From: Microcella sp. | GTDB lineage: Bacteria; Actinomycetota; Actinomycetes; Actinomycetales; Microbacteriaceae | Direction: 5' to 3' | Length of the DNA stretch: 7,836 bases | Assembly (NCBI GenBank): GCA_020216895.1 | Contig: JAIWOM010000063.1 | Span: forward strand, 1-7,836 | In this document: piece after piece, positions 1-6,787 of the stretch | Position numbering within the stretch: position 1 is the first letter of the stretch | How the letters are laid out: every line of letters starts with the position of its first letter | Made by a program: the position numbers and the translations under genes | Notes under the pieces: generated by a model | Told to the model about the DNA's origin: nothing | Seen by the model: only the letters and a program-made list of their open reading frames with translations | Databases searched by the model: none

Positions 1-2607
1 GCCGCCGGGCGCGCTGGCCGCCGCGGCGGGAGGCTCCTCGCCCCGCAGCCGCGCGAGCACCTCGGGCAGCTGGTCGGGCGACACGAGCACGTCGCGGGCC
101 TTCGACCCTTCGGAGGGGCCGACGATCTCGCGCGACTCGAGGAGGTCCATGAGGCGGCCGGCCTTGGCGAATCCGACGCGCAGCTTGCGCTGCAGCATCG
201 AGGTCGATCCGAACTGCGTGCTGATGACCAGCTCGGCGGCGGCGAGCAGCACCTCGAGGTCGTCGCCGATGTCGCTGTCGATGTCGCGCTTCTGGGCCTC
301 GGCCGCGACGTCGGCGCGGTACTCGGGCAGCGCCTGCTGCTTGACGTGCTCGACGACCGCGTGGATCTCCTCCTCGGTGACCCAGGCGCCCTGCACGCGG
401 ATCGCCTTCGAGGCGCCCATCGGCAGGAACAGCGCATCGCCCTGGCCGATCAGCTTGTCGGCGCCCGGCTGGTCGAGGATCACGCGGCTGTCGGTCATGC
501 TCGACACGGCGAAGGCGAGGCGGCTGGGCACGTTGGCCTTGATGAGACCGGTCACGACGTCGACGCTCGGACGCTGGGTCGCGAGCACCAGGTGGATGCC
601 GCTCGCCCGCGCCAGCTGGGTGATGCGCACGATCGAATCCTCGACATCGCGCGGCGCGACCATCATGAGGTCGGCGAGCTCGTCCACGACGACGAGCAGG
701 TAGGGGTACGGCTGCAGCTGGCGCTGCGAGCCCTCGGGCAGCACGATCTCGTTCGCGAGCACGGCGCGGTTGAAGTCGTCGATGTGGCGGAACCCGAACG
801 ACGCGAGGTCGTCGTACCGCATGTCCATCTCCTTGACAACCCACTGCAGCGCCTCGGCCGCCTTCTTCGGGTTCGTGATGATCGGCGTGATGAGGTGCGG
901 CACGCCCTGGTAGGCGGCCAGCTCGACGCGCTTCGGATCGACGAGCACCATGCGCACCTCGGCCGGCTTCGCCCGCATGAGCACGCTCGTGATCATCGAG
1001 TTGATGAAGCTCGACTTGCCCGACCCGGTCGAGCCGGCGACGAGCAGGTGCGGCATCTTGGCGAGGTTCGCCACGACGTAGCCGCCCTCGACGTCCTTGC
1101 CGACCCCAATCGCCATCGGGTGCAGGGCCTTGGATGCGGCGCTCGAGCGCAGCACATCGCCGAGGCTCACGATCTCGCGGTCGACGTTCGGGATCTCCAC
1201 GCCGATCGCACTCTTGCCGGGGATCGGCGACAGGATGTTGACCTCGTTGCTCGCGACCGCGTACGAGATGTTACGGGTGAGCGCCGTGAAGCGCTCGACC
1301 TTCACACCCGGGCCGAGCTCGACCTCGTACCGCGTGACGCTGGGGCCGCGGCTGAACCCCGTGACCCGTGCGTCGACCTGGAACTGCGTGAGCACCTCGG
1401 TGATCGCGGCCACCACGCTGTCGTTGGCGGCGGACTTCGCCTTCGGGGGATCCCCCGGCTTGAGGATGGTGGCCGCCGGCAGGCGGTAGGGCCGTGCGCC
1501 GGAGGATCGGGGCGCGGGCGCGGAGAACTCGCCCGCCGCGCCGCGCTCGCTCGCCGTCGTGGCGAACCCCGGGAGGACGGCGGGGGTCGAGGCGTCGCGC
1601 GGAGTCGCGGGGGCATCCACCTCGCCGGTGAACCGGGCCACGGCCTGCTCGGCCGCCGAGAGCACCTCGCCGAGGTTCTCCGTCACCGTCGCACGCTGGA
1701 GCGGGTCGATGACCTCCGTGACGGGGTCGCGCTCGACCGGGCTGTCGAAGGCGGCCGACTCGCGCGCCGAGCGGCCCTTGCGCCACCACGGCATCGAGCT
1801 CGTGTCGTCGAGGTCGAGCCCCAGGTCGGTGAGCGAGCCGAACTCGACCGGCGCCGTCTCGTTCGAAGGCTTCTGCCTCGGCTCGCGCGGGGCCAGCTCG
1901 GCGCCGAACAGGTAGGCGTAGAGCTCGCGCAGGCGGTCGCCGATGCGGTTCGGCGGCGTCTTGGTCATGATCAGCACCGACAGCAGGGCGAGCAGCACGA
2001 GGGCCGGAACGGCCACCCAGATGCTCGCGAGCAGCAGCACGCCGCCGAGCACCCAGCCCACCAGTCCGCCGGCCTGCGCGAGGGCGAGCGGCGGGAGCGC
2101 GGGCTGCGGGGCACCGAGGGCGACATGGCACAGAGCGCTCACGCTCGCGATGAGCAGCCCGAGGCCGATGCCGATGCGGGTGTTGTCGTGCACGCTCGCC
2201 GGGTGCCGGAACAGCCAGGCGGCGAAGACGATGAGGATCACCGGCAGCGCGAAGGAGACGCGCCCGATCAGGCCGCCGAAGGTCCAGGCGTTGAGCGCGA
2301 CCGCCACCGGGTCGGCCATGAAGAACCACTCGACGACGACGCCGATCACGGCGAGCACGATGAAGAAGAACGGCACGCCGTCGCGGCGCTCCTCCTTGGC
2401 CAGGGTCTCGCGGCCGAACACGCGGAAGGCGGCACCGGTCACGTGGGCGAGGCCCATCCAGGCGCGGGTCAGGATGCCCGGCTGCGGCTCGGCGACCGGC
2501 AGCTTCTTCGTGGCCGCCGTGGAGGAGCTGCGGCCGCGGGTCGAGCCCGACCCCGAGCGTGCCGAACCCGAGCGCGGGCGCGCCGACGACCGTGTGCTCG
2601 AAGCCAT
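1..2607 (-). CDS. ftsK: DNA translocase FtsK, C-terminal end cut by window edge
   Basis: Septal DNA pump that uses ATP to move chromosome ends and dimers through the closing division site. 869 codons are visible and no stop is reached before position 1. A basic Ser/Arg-rich N-tail (residues 1-35) is followed by about four membrane segments (roughly 77-97, 110-132, 145-163, 180-213). A variable linker runs to about 370, then the RecA-like motor. The Walker A motif GSTGSGKS is at 525-532 (Lys531). The Walker B stretch is LLVVVDE, with Asp642 and Glu643. The C-terminal winged-helix gamma domain, which reads DNA polarity signals in the family, is complete (about 760-850, ending near [18 protein letters not shown]). 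Only an Ala/Pro-rich tail remains, so little is missing. ATG at 2607 is chosen because TACCGT lies 6 nt upstream, which suggests a leaderless start; no Shine-Dalgarno is seen. The identification is secure; the true C-terminus is not visible. Confidence 0.97.
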   Translation of the reverse strand, partial: MASSTRSSARPRSGSARSGSGSTRGRSSSTAATKKLPVAEPQPGILTRAWMGLAHVTGAAFRVFGRETLAKEERRDGVPFFFIVLAVIGVVVEWFFMADPVAVALNAWTFGGLIGRVSFALPVILIVFAAWLFRHPASVHDNTRIGIGLGLLIASVSALCHVALGAPQPALPPLALAQAGGLVGWVLGGVLLLASIWVAVPALVLLALLSVLIMTKTPPNRIGDRLRELYAYLFGAELAPREPRQKPSNETAPVEFGSLTDLGLDLDDTSSMPWWRKGRSARESAAFDSPVERDPVTEVIDPLQRATVTENLGEVLSAAEQAVARFTGEVDAPATPRDASTPAVLPGFATTASERGAAGEFSAPAPRSSGARPYRLPAATILKPGDPPKAKSAANDSVVAAITEVLTQFQVDARVTGFSRGPSVTRYEVELGPGVKVERFTALTRNISYAVASNEVNILSPIPGKSAIGVEIPNVDREIVSLGDVLRSSAASKALHPMAIGVGKDVEGGYVVANLAKMPHLLVAGSTGSGKSSFINSMITSVLMRAKPAEVRMVLVDPKRVELAAYQGVPHLITPIITNPKKAAEALQWVVKEMDMRYDDLASFGFRHIDDFNRAVLANEIVLPEGSQRQLQPYPYLLVVVDELADLMMVAPRDVEDSIVRITQLARASGIHLVLATQRPSVDVVTGLIKANVPSRLAFAVSSMTDSRVILDQPGADKLIGQGDALFLPMGASKAIRVQGAWVTEEEIHAVVEHVKQQALPEYRADVAAEAQKRDIDSDIGDDLEVLLAAAELVISTQFGSTSMLQRKLRVGFAKAGRLMDLLESREIVGPSEGSKARDVLVSPDQLPEVLARLRGEEPPAAAASAPGG

Positions 2608-2613
2608 GCGCCC

Positions 2614-2619
2614 ACGGTA
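2614..2619 (-). promoter_or_regulatory. Putative -10 box (TACCGT) of ftsK, leaderless type
   Basis: TACCGT fits TAnnnT and ends exactly 6 nt before the ftsK ATG. Transcription would begin at or next to the start codon. The same arrangement precedes four other genes in the window. No clear -35 is visible. Promoter activity is inferred from spacing only. Confidence 0.5.
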
Positions 2620-2655
2620 CCCGCGCGATCCGACGCGGCCCGGGGCGACACGCGC

Positions 2656-2823
2656 CTAGGCTCCGTCGGGCTCCGGCGGTTGCCCGGTGGCGTCCTCGGC
2701 GGCCCAGCCGCCCAGCGCCATCAGCGATTCGAGCGTCGGCGGAACGGCCGTGGCGAAGTCCGGACCGCACATCGCCAGGGCGAGCAGGAGGCCCGCCGAG
2801 GGCAGGAAGCGCGGATTCGTCAC
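2656..2823 (-). CDS. Small ORF, 55 aa, unknown function
   Basis: A GTG-started 55-codon frame ending in TAG lies between rnj and ftsK. I do not recognise the family. The product begins MTNPRFLPSAGLLLALAMCG, has a short hydrophobic stretch (about residues 9-19), a middle part PPTLESLMALGGW, and an acidic, Pro-rich end. About 49 of 55 codons end in G or C, matching the coding style of the neighbouring genes. An in-frame TAG lies four codons upstream of the GTG, so the start cannot be further out. TAGCCT sits 6 nt before the GTG; the resulting TAGCCTGAGCACGTG closely resembles TACCCTGAAGCACGTG at dapA. It ends 48 nt before ftsK. The short hydrophobic stretch could be a weak membrane or signal segment, but this is uncertain. 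It could still be non-coding. Confidence 0.55.
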   Translation of the reverse strand: MTNPRFLPSAGLLLALAMCGPDFATAVPPTLESLMALGGWAAEDATGQPPEPDGA

Positions 2824-2829
2824 GTGCTC

Positions 2830-2835
2830 AGGCTA
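2830..2835 (-). promoter_or_regulatory. Putative -10 box (TAGCCT) of the 55-aa ORF
   Basis: TAGCCT matches TAnnnT and ends 6 nt before the GTG at 2823. A GGAGG also occurs, but 14 nt upstream of the GTG, too far for a normal ribosome binding site. The leaderless reading is therefore preferred. Confidence 0.45.
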
Positions 2836-2844
2836 GGCCTCCGG

Positions 2845-2871
2845 CCCGAGGGGTCGCGACACCCGTTCGGG
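2845..2871 (-). terminator. GC-rich stem-loop after rnj, possible terminator
   Basis: An imperfect hairpin begins 27 nt after the rnj stop. CCCGA (2845-2849) pairs with TCGGG (2867-2871) and GGGT (2851-2854) pairs with ACCC (2861-2864), around a 6-nt loop. A competing smaller palindrome, CACCCGTTCGGGTG, lies at 2860-2873, and GTCGCGAC at 2853-2860. There is no U-tract, which is common for actinobacterial terminators but weakens the call. It could instead be an mRNA 3'-end stabiliser or part of the regulatory region of the next ORF. Confidence 0.35.
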
Positions 2872-2898
2872 TGAGGGAGGGCCAGGTGTTCGAGGCAG

Positions 2899-4575
2899 TT
2901 ACGCCTCGATCACGACCGGCACGATCATCGGGCGGCGGCGGTGCTGCGTGTTGACCCAGCGGCCGACGACGCGCCGCACCACCTGGCTGAAGGCGTGCGC
3001 GTCGCGCGTCCCGTTCGCCGCGGCCTCGGCGAGCGCCGCCACGATCTGCGGCTTCACCTCGTCGAACACCGCCTCGTCGGGCGCGAAGCCGCGGGCGTGG
3101 ATCTCGGGCCCGACGACGGCGCGCCCGGTCTGAGCATCCACCGCCACGAAGATGGAGATGAAGCCCTCCTCCGCGAGGATCCGGCGGTCCTTGAGGTCGG
3201 CATCGGTGATCGCGCCGACGGTCGAGCCGTCGACATAGACGAAGCCGATGTCGAGCTGACCGACGACCCGGGCGACGCCGTCACGCAGGTCGACGACCGA
3301 GCCGTTATCGGCGAGCAGCACGTTCTGCTCGGGCACGCCGGTCGCGATGGCGAGCTCGGCGTTGGCGACGAGGTGCCGCTGCTCGCCATGCACCGGCATC
3401 ACGTTCTTCGGCCGCAGCACGTTGTAGAAGTAGAGCAGCTCGCCGGCCGAGGCGTGGCCCGAGACGTGCACGCGCGCCGTGCCCTTGTGCACGACCTTCG
3501 CGCCGAGCTTCATGAGCCCGTTGATGACGCGGTAGACGGCGTTCTCGTTGCCCGGAATCAGGCTCGACGCGAGGATGACCGTGTCACCCTCGCCGATCTC
3601 GATCTGGTGCTCGAGGTTCGCCATGCGAGCGAGCACGGCCATCGGCTCGCCCTGACTGCCGGTCGACATGTAGACGATCTGGTCGTCGGGCAGCGTGGCG
3701 GCCTTCTTGTGGTCGATCAGGATGCCCTCCGGCACCTTCAGGAACCCGAGGTCGGCGGCGATCGTCATGTTGCGCACCATGCTGCGACCCATGAGCGCCA
3801 CCTTGCGGCCGTTGGCGTGGGCGGCGTCGAGCACCTGCTGCACACGGTGCACGTGGCTCGAGAAGCTCGCCACGATGACGCGGCGGCGGGCGCGGGCGAT
3901 GACGTTCTCGAGAACCGGGCCGATGTCGCGCTCGAGGGCGGTGAAGCCGGGAACGTCGGCGTTCGTCGAGTCGCTCAGCACAAGGTCGACGCCCTTCTCG
4001 CCCCAGCGGGCCACCGCGCGCAGGTCGGTGATGCGGTCGTCGAGGGGAAGCTGGTCCATCTTGAAGTCGCCGGTGTGGAGCACGGTGCCGGCGGGCGTCG
4101 AGACGACGATGGCGAGAGCATCCGGGATCGAATGGTTCACGGCGATGAACTCGAGCGCGAACGGGCCGAGCTGCTCGACCTGCCCCTCCTTCACCGTGTG
4201 GGTGTACGGCTGGATGCGGTGCTCCTTGAGCTTCGCCTCGATGAGCGCGAGCGTGAGGGTCGAGCCGATGATCGGGATGTCCTGGCGCATCCGCAGCAGG
4301 TACGGCACAGCGCCGATGTGGTCCTCGTGGCCGTGGGTGAGCACCACGGCGACGACGTCGTCGAGCCGGTCGCGGATCGGACCGAAGTCGGGGAGGATCA
4401 GGTCGACGCCGGGCTGGGTCTCCTCCGGGAAGAGGACGCCGGCGTCGATGATGAGCAGCTTGCCGCCGAACTCGTAGGCGGTCATGTTGCGGCCGATCTC
4501 GCCCACGCCGCCGAGCGGGATAATGCGCAGGGTGCTCGGGTCGAGGACGGGCGGGTCGAAGAGGTCGTTGGGCAT
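2899..4575 (-). CDS. rnj: Ribonuclease J
   Basis: 558-aa metallo-beta-lactamase/beta-CASP ribonuclease that combines endo- and 5'-to-3' exonuclease activity in RNA maturation and decay; the length is typical for the family. The metal-binding motif is THGHEDHIG (His81, His83, Asp85, His86). Further ligands are His148 (NHSIPD), Asp170 (HTGDFK) and His396 (PVHGE). His370 and His374 lie in VHVSGHAS, the beta-CASP/MBL return segment that contacts the RNA phosphate. The MBL core covers about 16-215, beta-CASP about 220-350, MBL again about 360-440, and the C-terminal domain about 460-558. ATG at 4575 gives the usual DLFDPP... N-terminus. A longer frame reaching 4809 would run through dapA and is rejected. 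No TAnnnT precedes this start; AGGCGG lies just upstream and dapA ends 67 nt before. It is therefore likely co-transcribed with dapA. Confidence 0.97.
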   Translation of the reverse strand: MPNDLFDPPVLDPSTLRIIPLGGVGEIGRNMTAYEFGGKLLIIDAGVLFPEETQPGVDLILPDFGPIRDRLDDVVAVVLTHGHEDHIGAVPYLLRMRQDIPIIGSTLTLALIEAKLKEHRIQPYTHTVKEGQVEQLGPFALEFIAVNHSIPDALAIVVSTPAGTVLHTGDFKMDQLPLDDRITDLRAVARWGEKGVDLVLSDSTNADVPGFTALERDIGPVLENVIARARRRVIVASFSSHVHRVQQVLDAAHANGRKVALMGRSMVRNMTIAADLGFLKVPEGILIDHKKAATLPDDQIVYMSTGSQGEPMAVLARMANLEHQIEIGEGDTVILASSLIPGNENAVYRVINGLMKLGAKVVHKGTARVHVSGHASAGELLYFYNVLRPKNVMPVHGEQRHLVANAELAIATGVPEQNVLLADNGSVVDLRDGVARVVGQLDIGFVYVDGSTVGAITDADLKDRRILAEEGFISIFVAVDAQTGRAVVGPEIHARGFAPDEAVFDEVKPQIVAALAEAAANGTRDAHAFSQVVRRVVGRWVNTQHRRRPMIVPVVIEA

Positions 4576-4618
4576 GGTCCGCCTGACTGGTTGTGATGCG
4601 CGGTCTGTCGCGCTCGGA

Positions 4619-4632
4619 GGGGCTCGTGCCCC
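4619..4632 (-). terminator. Small GC hairpin between dapA and rnj
   Basis: GGGGC and GCCCC arms close a 4-nt loop, 10 nt after the dapA stop and inside the 67-nt gap before rnj. The stem is only 5 bp with no U-tract. A partial terminator, an RNA-processing site or chance are all possible. Confidence 0.25.
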
Positions 4633-4642
4633 GGGGTGTGGT

Positions 4643-5617
4643 CTAACGGGTGGTGCCGGCCACCTTCGGCAGGGCACCGCCGGCCGCCGCGTTGCGGTCG
4701 GGCCGGAAGTTGCGGAAGTCGACCCCCTGCAGGTCGCTGACCAGGTCGAGCTCGGCCTCGATGATCGCGGCCTCGTGCTCCTCCGGCCCGACCAGGGGCA
4801 GCCGGACACGCGGCGAGCCGATGCGACCGAGGCCGTGCAGCACGTACTTGGTGGCGACGGTGCCGGGGACGTGGGTCATGATGGCGCGCACGAGCGGCTC
4901 GAGGCGCTGGTGCTCGGCGGTGGCCGTCGCCAGGTCGTTGCGGTTCACCGCGTCGACGATGGTGCGGTACGCCCCGGGGACGACGTTCGCCGTCACGCCG
5001 ATGAGGCCCGTGCCGCCGATCGCGAGCGTCGGCAGCACGTTCGCGTCGTCGCCGGCGAAGTACATCAGGTCGGTCTGGTTCATGACCCGGCTGACTTCGC
5101 TCAGGTCGCCTTTCGCATCCTTCACCGCCAGGATGTTCGGGTGTTTCGCGGCGCGGAGGATCGTCTCGTACTTGATCTCGATGCCCGCGCGGCCCGGGAT
5201 GTCGTACAGGATCACCGGCAGGTCGGTCGCGTCGGCGATCATGCGGAAGTGCGTGAGCACGCCGGCCTGGGTCGGCTTGTTGTAGTACGGCGTGACGATC
5301 ATGACGCCGTCGGCGCCGGCCTTCTCGCTGGCCTTGTAGAGCTCGATGGCGTGCGCGGTCTCGTTCGAGCCACCGCCGGTGATGATGGATGCCCGACCGG
5401 CGCTGACCGACTTGCCGACCTCGACCAGGCGCAGCTTCTCGGCGTCGGTGAGGGTGCTGGTCTCGCCGGTCGTGCCGGTAACGACGACGCCGTCGGCGCC
5501 GTTGGTGATCACATCGTCGATGTGCTTCTCGACCGCAGCCCAGTCGACCTCGCCGTCGGGGAGCATGGGCGTGACGAGGGCGACGAGCACCTGGCCGAAG
5601 GGATTGTTCGCAGACAC
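4643..5617 (-). CDS. dapA: 4-hydroxy-tetrahydrodipicolinate synthase
   Basis: 324-aa TIM-barrel aldolase of the DapA family. It condenses pyruvate with aspartate semialdehyde, the first committed step to diaminopimelate (peptidoglycan) and lysine, in the cytosol. The Schiff-base lysine is Lys166 in AVKDAKGD. The catalytic triad parts are Thr50 in GTTGE, Tyr138 in LYDIPGR and Tyr112 in PYYNKP; Arg143 corresponds to the substrate carboxylate-binding arginine. The start is GTG at 5617 (MSANNPFGQVLVAL). It is supported by TACCCT exactly 7 nt upstream, while no Shine-Dalgarno is seen. About 90% of a 50-codon sample ends in G or C, which is the host style. In M. tuberculosis thyX lies directly upstream; here an extra gene intervenes. 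Confidence 0.97.
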   Translation of the reverse strand: MSANNPFGQVLVALVTPMLPDGEVDWAAVEKHIDDVITNGADGVVVTGTTGETSTLTDAEKLRLVEVGKSVSAGRASIITGGGSNETAHAIELYKASEKAGADGVMIVTPYYNKPTQAGVLTHFRMIADATDLPVILYDIPGRAGIEIKYETILRAAKHPNILAVKDAKGDLSEVSRVMNQTDLMYFAGDDANVLPTLAIGGTGLIGVTANVVPGAYRTIVDAVNRNDLATATAEHQRLEPLVRAIMTHVPGTVATKYVLHGLGRIGSPRVRLPLVGPEEHEAAIIEAELDLVSDLQGVDFRNFRPDRNAAAGGALPKVAGTTR

Positions 5618-5624
5618 GTGCTTC

Positions 5625-5630
5625 AGGGTA
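5625..5630 (-). promoter_or_regulatory. Putative -10 box (TACCCT) of dapA
   Basis: TACCCT ends 7 nt before the GTG start, preceded by CGA as at thyX (CGATAGGGT). The expected -35 position (about 5648-5653) directly abuts the left inverted-repeat arm. dapA thus appears to carry its own promoter just inside the border of the putative insert. Confidence 0.5.
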
Positions 5631-5653
5631 TCGCGCCGCGGTGCCGTCCGCCG

Positions 5654-5667
5654 GGCCCCGTTCGCTC
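5654..5667. repeat. Left arm of 14-bp inverted repeat flanking the nuclease gene
   Basis: GGCCCCGTTCGCTC is the exact reverse complement of 6743-6756. Reading inward, similarity continues imperfectly (nnTCGGnnTC on both sides), giving 20 matches in 24 positions. The arm sits in the 85-nt gap between dapA and the accessory gene. Confidence 0.7.
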
Positions 5668-5702
5668 AATCGGGTTCAGTGACGTGAGACCCGGCGTGTC
5701 GA

Positions 5703-6584
5703 TCACCCAAGGCGGCGAGCCGTCTCGACTCCCCGCACGAGCGAGCGCGAGAGGTGCTCGCCGTGCGCCATGGCGGCCAGGATCGTCTCGACGACCCCGT
5801 CGAGGTCGTGCAGCACCTGAGCTGAGCTGAAGCGAAGCGTGGCGCCTCCGAGTCGCACGGTCTGAGCATCCCGCTCACGATCACGGTGGAAGTCGGCCTC
5901 ACGCCGATGGTGCTCCCGGCCGTCGAGCTCGACGACCAGGCGGTCACCGATCAGAAGGTCGACGGCGCCCACGCCCGGGAGCTCGACCTGGGTCTGCGCG
6001 TCGACCCCCAGGCGCCGAAGTCTCCTGCGCACGATCGTCTCGAGGCCGCTCCCGGCGTCTGACCGACACCAGGCCAATAGGTGCCGGACCCGGCGAGGAA
6101 GCCGTTGGGGGAGACCATCAAGCTGCTGGTGATCCACGAGGCCGAGGGCCAGGCACGACTCGACAGCGCAGGCTCGCGCCTCGTCATCATCGACGCAGAG
6201 GAGGTAATGACCGAGTGCCAGCAGGACGTCGTCGAGCCCGAACGGCGGCGCCGATCGACGACGATGGCCGTGCGGTGGATTACCGCATCCTCGGTGCGAC
6301 AGTGCGTGACCCTGGTCGAGAAGAACAATGCACTCGTTCGGACGGTCGCGCAGCCACACGCCGTACTCAACGAGCGCGGCGCCGCAGGTCACGGCACCGC
6401 CATGGGCAGCGGCATGGAGTTGGGCCGGGCTGACGTCGGGATGGGCGTACACGCCTCGCCGCGGGCGGATGAGTTCACCACGATGCACGGCGGCGGTGAG
6501 CTGCCGCGGTGTCGCACCGGCGGAGAGGAACGTCGACCGACGGGCGAATCCGCCTGCACTGCGGACGAAATGAGTGAGGTCCAT
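5703..6584 (-). CDS. AbiEi-like winged-helix / DUF559 endonuclease-like protein
   Basis: A 293-aa protein. Residues 13-47 (FARRSTFLSAGATPRQL...GVYA) resemble the N-terminal winged helix of AbiEi-type antitoxins. Residues 180-275 resemble the DUF559/Vsr-like PD-(D/E)xK nuclease fold, with Glu182, Asp209 (GAVDLLIG), Glu219 and Asp221 (VVELDGREHH). Such two-part proteins are common in actinobacteria and their role is unsettled; nuclease activity is inferred. Residues about 97-114 look out of frame: the +1 frame over 6295-6244 reads TEDAVIHRTAIVVDRR, fits the family better, and has 12/15 GC-ending codons against 6/15. This suggests two compensating indels. GC3 in a C-terminal sample is about 77%, lower than in dapA (about 90%). 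No toxin-like AbiEii neighbour is present. ATG at 6584 gives the usual N-terminus (MDLTHFVRSAGGFARRS). An in-frame ATG at 6656 would add 24 residues and lies inside a palindrome. It is probably an inserted accessory gene. Confidence 0.8.
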   Translation of the reverse strand: MDLTHFVRSAGGFARRSTFLSAGATPRQLTAAVHRGELIRPRRGVYAHPDVSPAQLHAAAHGGAVTCGAALVEYGVWLRDRPNECIVLLDQGHALSHRGCGNPPHGHRRRSAPPFGLDDVLLALGHYLLCVDDDEARACAVESCLALGLVDHQQLDGLPQRLPRRVRHLLAWCRSDAGSGLETIVRRRLRRLGVDAQTQVELPGVGAVDLLIGDRLVVELDGREHHRREADFHRDRERDAQTVRLGGATLRFSSAQVLHDLDGVVETILAAMAHGEHLSRSLVRGVETARRLG

Positions 6585-6637
6585 GGGCGCAGGCTGGCGG
6601 CGGTCACCGGCAGATGATCGGGTGGCGACGCGTCGGT

Positions 6638-6658
6638 GGATGCTCGCGCGGAGCATCC
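6638..6658. promoter_or_regulatory. 8-bp-arm palindrome upstream of the AbiEi/DUF559 gene
   Basis: GGATGCTC (6638-6645) and GAGCATCC (6651-6658) are perfect inverted arms around a 5-nt spacer, 53 nt before the preferred start. Shorter palindromes CGACGCGTCG (6626-6635) and CGGTCACCG (6601-6609) lie between it and the gene. AbiEi-type proteins are known to repress their own promoter by binding inverted repeats, so this may be an operator. It could also act as a hairpin terminator for thyX read-through. Confidence 0.4.
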
Positions 6659-6742
6659 CGCCGGTGATGGAGTGCTGACGCTCTACCCGGCACGCCGCAC
6701 AGGCATCGCCACTCGCCGGGTTCCCGTTACCGGAGTCCGAAC

Positions 6743-6756
6743 GAGCGAACGGGGCC
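6743..6756. repeat. Right arm of 14-bp inverted repeat flanking the nuclease gene
   Basis: GAGCGAACGGGGCC is the exact reverse complement of 5654-5667. It lies 25 nt beyond the thyX stop. The outer 8-bp flanks (gtccgccg on the left, gagggccg on the right) match at only 5 of 8 positions, so no clean target duplication is visible. Confidence 0.7.
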
Positions 6757-6787
6757 GAGGGCCGAGGCGGGGGGGCGGGGGCTAGGG
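6751..6787 (+). other. G-rich tract with quadruplex-forming potential at the thyX 3' end
   Basis: The plus strand has G-runs at 6751-6754, 6759-6761, 6769-6775, 6777-6781 and 6785-6787. The last four are separated by 7, 1 and 3 nt, meeting the usual G3+N1-7 pattern. The tract spans the thyX stop codon and overlaps the right repeat arm. In the thyX mRNA it reads as a C-rich, G-poor run, as in Rho-loading sites. Function is inferred. Confidence 0.45.

Noticed and set aside
346..2874. 842-codon open frame on the plus strand
   Set aside because: It is antisense to ftsK. The translation is low-complexity (Arg/His/Asp/Gly/Ala-rich) with no domain, while the opposite strand gives a complete FtsK. 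Long antisense frames are usual at 70% GC.
2941..4596. 551-codon open frame on the plus strand
   Set aside because: Mirror of rnj, with the same His/Asp/Val-rich composition and no recognisable motif.
4576..4809. 78-codon N-terminal extension of RNase J
   Set aside because: It would overlap the dapA coding region and reads as Ser/Arg/Pro-rich shadow sequence. The family N-terminus begins at 4575.
5671..5693. CGGGT/ACCCG stem downstream of the accessory gene
   Set aside because: Only 5 bp with a 13-nt loop and no U-tract; too weak to call a terminator.
4484..5830. 448-codon plus-strand frame
   Set aside because: Antisense to dapA and the gap beyond it; no family features, and codon bias fits the minus-strand gene.
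5646..6764. 8-bp target-site duplication around the inverted repeats
   Set aside because: The outer flanks gtccgccg and gagggccg agree at only 5 of 8 positions, not enough to claim a transposition footprint.
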